From contig CALBTC010000005.1 in assembly GCA_937967805.1 (NCBI GenBank), positions 1-7,634 of the forward strand: 7,634 bases of DNA, given 5' to 3'. The position numbers were made by a program, and so were the translations under genes. Positions within the stretch are counted from its first letter, which is position 1. The number at the start of each line of letters is the position of its first letter. Positions 1 through 4,642 of this stretch are shown here, in pieces. The notes under the pieces were generated by a model, which ran no database searches, was not told where the DNA came from, and saw only the letters and a list, made by a program, of their open reading frames with translations. The stretch is from an uncultured Anaerolineaceae bacterium. GTDB taxonomy: Bacteria > Chloroflexota > Anaerolineae > Promineifilales > Promineifilaceae.

Positions 1-129
1 AGCGTGACGAACGCATATTGGGGGTCCTCCATTCGTAATGGATACTGGCTGTGCCGTCTCTGGTCAAAATGTCAGATTATGTCTTTGGCCAGTATAGTTA
101 AATTATATGAATATTTACCTGCTTATAAC

Positions 130-188
130 GCCACAGAGTACACAGAGAAAAAAGAGAAAACCTCTTAAAGCTCTGCGCGCTCTGTGGC
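130..188. repeat. Long imperfect inverted repeat (GCCACAGAG / CTCTGTGGC) downstream of the protease gene
   Basis: The outer arms GCCACAGAG (130-138) and CTCTGTGGC (180-188) are perfectly complementary. After a 4x4 mismatch, an inner pair CAGAG (143-147) / CTCTG (171-175) follows. A third short pair, AAGAG (152-156) / CTCTT (162-166), lies at the centre. The element sits 21 bp beyond the stop codon of the protease. On that strand the central hairpin is followed by a run of T, so it could help end transcription. From memory, intergenic repeats built on CACAGAG/CTCTGTG occur in unrelated bacteria, so this may be a dispersed repeat and not a dedicated terminator. I see no second copy in the window. 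Confidence 0.6.
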
Positions 189-209
189 AAACTTCACAAC
201 GCTACTCAG

Positions 210-2882
210 CTAATTGTTTGTTATGCGTACATCATCAATACCGGCTTCCACCAGGCTGCCGGAACCGCCATCAGCCGCCTCAATCAGGATGTAGACGGTT
301 TGTCCGGCAAAGCTGTTTAGGCTGGCGCTGGTGCTGTCCCAAACGGCCGCATCCGTATTGCCCGCGCCCAGTTCTTCAAGCACAACCTGGGTCGTGTTGC
401 CCACCACGCTGACGCGTAAGAAGTCGGCGCTGGTGGCATTGTTCAGATGCGCCAGATAGTAGGAGAACTCAAGCGTCAGGTTGCCGCTGCTGGGCAGGCT
501 GATGTTGGGCGAACGAATCGAGGTGACGCCGTTGTCGATGTCGTGGCTGCCCACGCTGCTGCCGGCCAAGCCGCCGGTGACCAGGTCAAAGCTGCCGCTG
601 ACGGTGGTGCCCAGCTGCATCGTACTGCCACTATAGGAAGTGGTTTCGGGATTGGCCCGCTCCCACTGGCCGGTGGTGGCGGTGTCTGTGCCGTTAGGGT
701 TAGTGATCCAGCCCTGGTTGCTCTCGAAGTTGTCGAAGAAGACGTCACCGGGTGGTGGCGGGGTGGGCGTGTTCGTTGGCGGGATAGGTGTGTTGGTCGG
801 CGTGGGGGGCGGCGGTGTCGGGGACGGTGCGGCCGTATCCGCCGTAATCTCCACATCATCCACAGCCGCTTCTACCAGGCTGCCGGAGCCGGCATCGGCC
901 GCTTCGATGAGTAGATAGATCGTCTGCCCGGAGAAGCTGTTCAGGCTGACCGTGGTGCTGTCCCACACGGCCACATCCGTGTTGCCTGCGCCCAGCTCTT
1001 CAAACACCACCTGCGTGGTGTTGCCCACCACGCTGACGCGCAAGAAGTCGGCGCTGGTGGCATTGTTCAGATGCGCCAGGTAGTAATAAAAAGAGAGGGC
1101 GATGTTATTGCTGACGGGCAGGTTGATGTTGGGCGAACGGATAGACGTAACGCCGTTGTCGATGTCGTTGGCGCCCACGCTGCTGCCGGCCGAGCCTTCG
1201 GTAACGAGGTCGAAGCTGCCGCTGACGGTGGTGCCTAACTGCATCGTGTTGCCGCTGGTGCTGGTGGTTTCGGGATCAGCCCGTTCCCACTGGCCGGTGG
1301 TGGCGGTGTCTGTGCCGCTGGGATTGGTCGTCCAGCCCTGGTTGCTCTCGAAGTCGTCAAAGAAGATGACGTTGCCCGGCAGCGGTGTTGGCGTGGCGGT
1401 TGGCGGTGGCGGGCTGGTGGGGGTGGGGGTTGGCCCTGGCGGACCCATTGCCTGGGCGGCGGCGTAACAATCGATACGGCCGTAGCCATAGCTGTAATCA
1501 AACCCGGACGAGCCCAGGTCGACGCCGGTGGTGGTTAAGAGATTGTAAATCTCATCGTGGGTCACGTTGATGTCAATCCCCTTCAGCAGCGCGGCACAGC
1601 CGGCCACGTGGGGCGCTGCCATCGAGGTGCCGGAGAAGTTGGCATACCCGCCGCCATCAACGGACGAGCGCACGTTTGCACCCGGCGCGCTCACATCGGG
1701 CTTATCGGTACAGGCGGCGAAGTCACCCGGCCCGCGGCTGCTAAAGCTGGCAATGACGTCGTTGATGTCGGTCGCGCCGACGCCGATGACGTTACAATAG
1801 TCGCCCGGCGATCCGATCGTGCTTGAACCGGGGCCGGAATTGCCGGCCGAGATCGCCAGCACAATGCCGGCGGCGCGGGCAGCGTTGATCAGCGGTTGAT
1901 CGCTGGGATCACCGCCGGGGCCGCCGATAGAATAGTTCAATACGTGCGGCCGTTCGTCCGGATTGCAGCTGGGGTCGCCCGGATCGTCACCCAGCGCACA
2001 TGGGGCCACCATCCACTCCCAGGAAGCTGTTAAAGCCGCATCGGAACAGGTGCTGAACTCACAGCCTCTGGCTGCGATCCAGATGGCGCCGGGAGCGTTA
2101 CCGATCTGGTTGGAACCACCATCATCGCCCACCATGGTGCCCATTGTGTGCGTGCCGTGATCATTTTGGTCACACGGAGCTGTTCCGGAGCAAAGCCCGG
2201 TGGGATCGTACCAGTTATAATTGTGATCAAAGGAGCCGCCGTTGTTGCCGCGATATTGGTTGACAAGCGCCGGGTGGTTATAGTCGACGCCGGTGTCGAT
2301 ATTGGCCACAATGACGCCCTCACCCGTGGTGCCGAATTCAGACCAGATTTGAGGCGAGCCAATGCGACTGACACCCCATTCGATCGCCAGGATCGAATCT
2401 TCGAGCCGAACCGGCTCAGGAACGGAATAGACCTGGACTGCTTCGACAGCCGACACGTCCGTTCGGTTGGCGATACTGGACAGAACCGTTTCATTGGAGC
2501 TTACCAAAACCGAATTGTTGATAAAAAATGAACGGTAACTTTGTACATTGCCCATACGCATTTCGCGGTCCAGGTAATTGAGCAAAGGTCGTTGGGTTTC
2601 TGCGGCCGTTTCGCGCAAGGTGTTGTAAACAAACCATCCCCGTGCCGACCAATCGCTAATCTGGTAGGCCGGACTGAGATCGGCCTGCCGGTTCATGCGC
2701 ACCCAATATTGGCCGGTGCCTGCTTCCTGGATGTTATCCAATATGCCAGGCTCTATTTTCTGGGCGACGACGCTGCTGGCCTCGCCTGCCTGCAGAGAGG
2801 AGATATTCGCCAAAACGAATGCCAGGGCGGCCGCTAACACAAGAATGCGAGCTATTGTGATGAAATGCCTTTTTACTATCAT
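210..2882 (-). CDS. Secreted S8 family (subtilisin-like) serine peptidase with duplicated C-terminal domains
   Basis: An 890-residue exported protease of the subtilase family, expected to cleave proteins outside the cell. The N-terminus MIVKRH plus a hydrophobic stretch (about residues 8-27) is a signal peptide. Residues ~35-155 look like an inhibitor-I9-type propeptide. The catalytic domain (~165-480) has all signature blocks: Asp196 in NIDTGVD, His242 in DHGTHTMG, oxyanion Asn348 in SAGNSGPG, and Ser420 in FSGTSMAAPH. It holds ten cysteines, an even number that suits disulfides in an exported protein. A Thr/Pro linker (~481-503) leads to a ~174-residue beta-rich domain, a second Thr/Pro linker and a second copy of that domain, which ends the protein. 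No membrane anchor or sorting signal is visible at the C-terminus, so it is probably released. The start is ATG at 2882: GGAGG lies 10 nt upstream, whereas an in-frame TTG at 2903 would put that ribosome site inside the coding region. The natural substrate is unknown. Confidence 0.95.
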   Translation of the reverse strand: MIVKRHFITIARILVLAAALAFVLANISSLQAGEASSVVAQKIEPGILDNIQEAGTGQYWVRMNRQADLSPAYQISDWSARGWFVYNTLRETAAETQRPLLNYLDREMRMGNVQSYRSFFINNSVLVSSNETVLSSIANRTDVSAVEAVQVYSVPEPVRLEDSILAIEWGVSRIGSPQIWSEFGTTGEGVIVANIDTGVDYNHPALVNQYRGNNGGSFDHNYNWYDPTGLCSGTAPCDQNDHGTHTMGTMVGDDGGSNQIGNAPGAIWIAARGCEFSTCSDAALTASWEWMVAPCALGDDPGDPSCNPDERPHVLNYSIGGPGGDPSDQPLINAARAAGIVLAISAGNSGPGSSTIGSPGDYCNVIGVGATDINDVIASFSSRGPGDFAACTDKPDVSAPGANVRSSVDGGGYANFSGTSMAAPHVAGCAALLKGIDINVTHDEIYNLLTTTGVDLGSSGFDYSYGYGRIDCYAAAQAMGPPGPTPTPTSPPPPTATPTPLPGNVIFFDDFESNQGWTTNPSGTDTATTGQWERADPETTSTSGNTMQLGTTVSGSFDLVTEGSAGSSVGANDIDNGVTSIRSPNINLPVSNNIALSFYYYLAHLNNATSADFLRVSVVGNTTQVVFEELGAGNTDVAVWDSTTVSLNSFSGQTIYLLIEAADAGSGSLVEAAVDDVEITADTAAPSPTPPPPTPTNTPIPPTNTPTPPPPGDVFFDNFESNQGWITNPNGTDTATTGQWERANPETTSYSGSTMQLGTTVSGSFDLVTGGLAGSSVGSHDIDNGVTSIRSPNISLPSSGNLTLEFSYYLAHLNNATSADFLRVSVVGNTTQVVLEELGAGNTDAAVWDSTSASLNSFAGQTVYILIEAADGGSGSLVEAGIDDVRITNN
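219..740 (-). repeat. C-terminal domain copy 2 of the protease (intragenic tandem repeat)
   Basis: This stretch encodes a 174-residue domain that starts FFDNFESNQGW and ends DDVRIT. Aligned by eye without gaps to the copy at 843-1364, it differs at about 28 residues, roughly 84% identity. The opening (DNFE...GW) and the closing DDV.I motif resemble jelly-roll modules on secreted peptidases, which often bind glycans or surfaces. That role is inferred from general resemblance. Confidence 0.85.
843..1364 (-). repeat. C-terminal domain copy 1 of the protease (intragenic tandem repeat)
   Basis: This stretch encodes the first copy of the 174-residue domain, from FFDDFESNQGW to DDVEIT. It lies 624 bp from the second copy, and a Thr/Pro-rich linker of about 34 residues separates them. 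Identical blocks such as HLNNATSADFLRVSVVGNTT occur in both. The high identity without gaps points to a fairly recent duplication, or to gene conversion keeping the copies alike. Confidence 0.85.
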
Positions 2883-2897
2883 CTGTGTGTTTCCTCC
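2883..2897 (-). promoter_or_regulatory. Ribosome binding site that fixes the protease start
   Basis: On the minus strand GGAGGAAA (2890-2897) precedes ATG at 2882, with 10 nt between GGAGG and the start. The site would be inside the gene if the upstream in-frame TTG at 2903 were used, so ATG 2882 is preferred. Confidence 0.75.
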
Positions 2898-2909
2898 ATC
2901 CAAATGGGT

Positions 2910-2941
2910 AAAACCAATGACTGTTTAACTGTATTGGTTTT
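2910..2941 (-). repeat. Perfect 9-bp inverted repeat in the protease leader
   Basis: AAAACCAAT (2910-2918) and ATTGGTTTT (2933-2941) are perfectly complementary around a 14-nt loop. On the minus strand the hairpin ends in TTTT about 28 nt before the start codon and just ahead of the ribosome site. It could be a weak attenuator, a translation-control hairpin or an mRNA-stabilising structure. Confidence 0.5.
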
Positions 2942-2989
2942 GCTAATGCGAGGAGTTTGAAGTAGGCGGCAGAGATACTCCACATGAGG

Positions 2990-3025
2990 TTAACGGGTAG
3001 TCATGTCGATGGCATTCACCTCCTT
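2990..3025 (-). promoter_or_regulatory. Orphan perfect Shine-Dalgarno with two 4-codon overlapping ORFs in the protease leader
   Basis: On the minus strand AAGGAGGTGA (3016-3025) matches the complement of the 16S rRNA tail better than any gene start in the window. It is followed at once by ATG (3015) CCA TCG ACA TGA. That stop overlaps a second start in ATGA (3004), which reads ATG ACT ACC CGT TAA and ends at 2990. No long frame begins here. The arrangement lies about 110-130 nt upstream of the protease start and may be a leader peptide or the remnant of a lost gene start. Confidence 0.4.
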
Positions 3026-3300
3026 CAGAAAAGCAGACTTGTATTGAGCAGCTTCTATGATGGGTTTGGCTTAGGGCAGCCAAAGTTGGTGGCGTGGCTC
3101 AAATGGCCTCACGGCCGTATACGGTTTGTGAAAAAATAATGGTTTAAAGGCTCAATCCGAACAGTTCATATGTGTGAGATTTTTAGGGGTATCAGGACCG
3201 GTGAACGTGGCTGTATGAAACGGCCGTATGGGGATACACAGACGTTTGATGCATGGTGTACCGGTCAGCTTCTTCTGTCTCCTTTAGCGTACACAAGACG

Positions 3301-3327
3301 AAAACGGCCGTTTGCCGGGCGGCAAAC
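3301..3327 (-). terminator. Possible terminator of the membrane-protein/phosphatase operon
   Basis: GTTTGCC (3310-3316) and GGCAAAC (3321-3327) form a 7-bp stem with a 4-nt loop. On the minus strand the hairpin is followed by GGCCGTTTT. It lies about 60 nt after the stop of the membrane-protein gene. The stem overlaps the 12-bp palindrome AAACGGCCGTTT (3302-3313), so two alternative structures are possible. The T run is short and not adjacent to the stem, so the call is tentative. Confidence 0.35.
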
Positions 3328-3385
3328 TCTGTATCGCTTGCTTACACTGTTAATGAAACGCATTTTTGCCGCCAAACACGTGTCT

Positions 3386-3766
3386 TTACTGGTTATCAAA
3401 AGCACTGATTCTAGAGAGCGTAAATCCTAAGATTAGAGCAATGAGTCCCACGATGGAGAAATGTATTCCCAGGCTAAACAGAAACAAAATGCCGGTTATA
3501 AGAAGACCAATACAGCCAATCCACAGAAGGGAAATCTTCTCTCTTATAAAACCAGCTATAGTGATTAATGAAAAAACGAGCGGAATAACAGCAATAAAAA
3601 CGGGCTCTTGCGTAATGTCAGGAGTTGCTGGCAAACTGTTTTCGGGTAAAGCTTCTTGTACCATGACAGCTCCTCCTGAAACGATGAACAAAATCGATCT
3701 AATTAAAACAGGCAAAACAGTAATAACTCCAAGCGTACGTAAGGCTATTTTCCAAGTAGCCATCAT
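3386..3766 (-). CDS. Small integral membrane protein, four predicted helices, function unknown
   Basis: A 126-residue hydrophobic protein I do not recognise. Likely membrane spans lie at about residues 11-32, 55-74, 79-98 and 101-118. A polar, Pro-rich stretch (about 38-54, with PENSLPATPD) between the first two is a probable extracytoplasmic or cytoplasmic loop. The pair ATG ATG begins at 3766. AAGGAGC lies 9 nt upstream of the first ATG, which supports the 3766 start. It follows the phosphatase gene on the same strand after a 66-bp gap, so co-transcription is likely. No catalytic motif is visible. The coding call rests on the ribosome site, the membrane-protein composition and the lack of a competing frame. 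Confidence 0.7.
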   Translation of the reverse strand: MMATWKIALRTLGVITVLPVLIRSILFIVSGGAVMVQEALPENSLPATPDITQEPVFIAVIPLVFSLITIAGFIREKISLLWIGCIGLLITGILFLFSLGIHFSIVGLIALILGFTLSRISAFDNQ

Positions 3767-3771
3767 TGATC

Positions 3772-3797
3772 AAGCGCTCCTTATCTTAAAAAGCGCT
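3772..3797 (-). promoter_or_regulatory. Hairpin overlapping the ribosome site of the membrane-protein gene
   Basis: Two copies of the self-complementary hexamer AGCGCT (3773-3778 and 3792-3797) can pair around a 13-nt loop. The Shine-Dalgarno AAGGAGC lies partly in the loop and partly in the downstream arm, so pairing could lower translation initiation. Six base pairs is modest, and the effect is inferred. Confidence 0.3.
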
Positions 3798-3832
3798 GTA
3801 TACCTTTTGTCAAGTTGCTTAACACTTTCATG

Positions 3833-4363
3833 CTATTTATTTGCGTTATTACCTTGCTGCCTGGCCCACTGTTCCAGACGCTGGCGATGGCGGCCTTCGA
3901 GCTTGGTTAACGGCCGTATCCCTTTCATCTTCTGGTTGGCCTCGTCAAAACTCATGCCTTCATATTTCATCAGGTAGGCGGCCAAAATGGTGGCCGAGCG
4001 GCCACGCCCTTTGGCGCAGTGGACCAGAACGGTGCGGCCGTCTTTCACCTGCTGCCGCACAAACGCTACCCCGGCATCGATCATCTGATCCGAGGGCACC
4101 GTTACATCCAGCACCTTGAGCTGCTGGTAGGCAATGTCATGTTCCTGATAATGGATTACGTCATCTTCACGCTCAGCACGAATGTTGAGAACGGCCGTAA
4201 TGCCATTGTCTAGCAAGAATTGGTAATCTCTTGCATAGTGGGGCGCACCGCCAAGCCAAAGCTGAGGTGTAATCTCGTCAAACCAACGGTGTCCCTGAAT
4301 TTTTTCATAGGTAAAGCGAATAATCGGAAAGAATTTGTCAAACAGCCAGTGAAATGGGTTCAT
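3833..4363 (-). CDS. Dual-specificity-type (cysteine-based) phosphatase
   Basis: A 176-residue cytosolic phosphatase of the cysteine-dependent HCX5R class, about the size of a bare DSP domain. The P-loop is HCAKGRGRS with Cys116 as nucleophile and Arg122 binding phosphate. Asp86, in the stretch VLDVTVP thirty residues earlier, is in the right place for the general acid. The N-terminal block LWLGGAP and the strand ITAVLNI are typical of atypical DSPs. These enzymes remove phosphate from proteins, phospholipid head groups, nucleotides or glucans; the substrate cannot be told from the sequence. The protein has no signal peptide or extra domain. No clear Shine-Dalgarno precedes ATG 4363, so the start is less certain. 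It is the first gene of a minus-strand pair with the membrane-protein gene and is divergent from the GH13 gene. Confidence 0.88.
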   Translation of the reverse strand: MNPFHWLFDKFFPIIRFTYEKIQGHRWFDEITPQLWLGGAPHYARDYQFLLDNGITAVLNIRAEREDDVIHYQEHDIAYQQLKVLDVTVPSDQMIDAGVAFVRQQVKDGRTVLVHCAKGRGRSATILAAYLMKYEGMSFDEANQKMKGIRPLTKLEGRHRQRLEQWARQQGNNANK

Positions 4364-4450
4364 AGGCGCAATAGGATAACTAGGGTACCAGCAAAAAGCA
4401 ATTGTGGACTATAAAAGAACTACAAAATTTTTGCAGAGCTTCTAGGAGAA

Positions 4451-4483
4451 AAGGCCTATTTTTGGCCAATTTGCGGCCAGTTG
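4451..4483. repeat. Three tandem 11-bp units centred on GGCC
   Basis: AAGGCCTATTT, TTGGCCAATTT and GCGGCCAGTTG follow each other exactly, which places GGCC at 4453, 4464 and 4475. An 11-bp period keeps the sites on nearly the same helix face. The array sits in the divergent region between the phosphatase and GH13 genes and may be a protein-binding array. Confidence 0.4.
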
Positions 4484-4484
4484 A

Positions 4485-4535
4485 TTAACATAAGCAGAAA
4501 TTGTTAACATAATTTTAACCAAAAAAGCGAAAAAA
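4485..4535. promoter_or_regulatory. TTAACATAA direct repeat and adjacent phased A-tracts
   Basis: TTAACATAA occurs at 4485-4493 and again at 4504-4512, 19 bp apart. A third TTAAC lies at 4515-4519. Two A6 tracts follow (4521-4526 and 4530-4535), 9 bp apart. Closely phased A-tracts are known to bend DNA, so this AT-rich block probably shapes or binds the divergent control region. Confidence 0.35.
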
Positions 4536-4552
4536 TCGTTTATGCTAACCGC

Positions 4553-4582
4553 TTTGTGACTGTTTTTGACGGTTTGTGATAA
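4553..4582 (+). promoter_or_regulatory. Three tandem decamers (TTTGTGA type) upstream of the GH13 gene
   Basis: TTTGTGACTG, TTTTTGACGG and TTTGTGATAA are contiguous 10-bp units sharing T3-x-TGA. The second unit also contains TTGACG (4566-4571), which could act as a -35 box, although the matching -10 (TTTAGA near 4590) is poor. Contiguous 10-bp direct repeats are typical of sites bound by tandem regulator subunits on one DNA face. The regulator is unknown. Confidence 0.4.
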
Positions 4583-4620
4583 CGTTTTGTTTAGACAACG
4601 ACCGTATCCTGTCACACTTA

Positions 4621-4638
4621 TTCACAGAAAATGTGAGG
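4621..4638 (+). promoter_or_regulatory. Ribosome site of the GH13 gene inside a small hairpin
   Basis: GAGG (4635-4638) lies only 4 nt before ATG 4643, a short spacing. TCACA (4622-4626) and TGTGA (4632-4636) form a 5-bp stem with a GAAAA loop, plus a possible T-G pair at its base, which would cover the first half of the Shine-Dalgarno. The start at 4643 is still the best, because the reading frame and the ribosome site agree. Confidence 0.4.
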
Positions 4639-4642
4639 TTTT

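Larger units (their letters stand above)
2883..3385. other. Gene-poor stretch between the protease and the membrane-protein gene
   Basis: About 500 bp without a convincing gene. It contains the protease leader with its hairpin and an orphan Shine-Dalgarno sequence, a hairpin TTTGGCT/AGCCAAA (3065-3071 / 3078-3084, 6-nt loop), and three exact ACGGCCGT palindromes (3111, 3220, 3304). The first of these overlaps a second palindrome, CCGTATACGG (3115-3124). I found no convincing -35/-10 pair for the protease. A plus-strand open frame at 3170-3430 has Arg/Lys-rich composition, resembles no protein I know and overlaps the antisense of a real gene. The stretch could hold a small RNA, but nothing in it proves one. 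Confidence 0.6.

Noticed and set aside
28..42. Small palindrome TCCATT-CGT-AATGGA
   Set aside because: Only six pairs with a 3-nt loop, no T run and no adjacent gene start. It is not distinguishable from chance.
447..914. Plus-strand open frame of 155 codons
   Set aside because: It is antisense to the duplicated C-terminal domains and linker of the protease. The Gly/Val/Arg-rich product arises from the Thr/Pro linker codons.
3170..3430. Plus-strand open frame of 86 codons in the gene-poor stretch
   Set aside because: Its composition is Arg/Lys-rich without a motif, it has no Shine-Dalgarno, and its end overlaps the antisense of the membrane-protein gene.
3366..3977. Plus-strand open frame of 203 codons
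   Set aside because: It covers the antisense of both the membrane protein and the phosphatase C-terminus. The minus-strand genes have a family motif or a good ribosome site and explain the region.
4555..4636. TGTGA and TCACA pentamers as a CRP-type operator
   Set aside because: The CRP consensus needs TGTGA-N6-TCACA. The converging pair at 4575 and 4612 is far too widely spaced, and the pair at 4622/4632 is in the reverse orientation.
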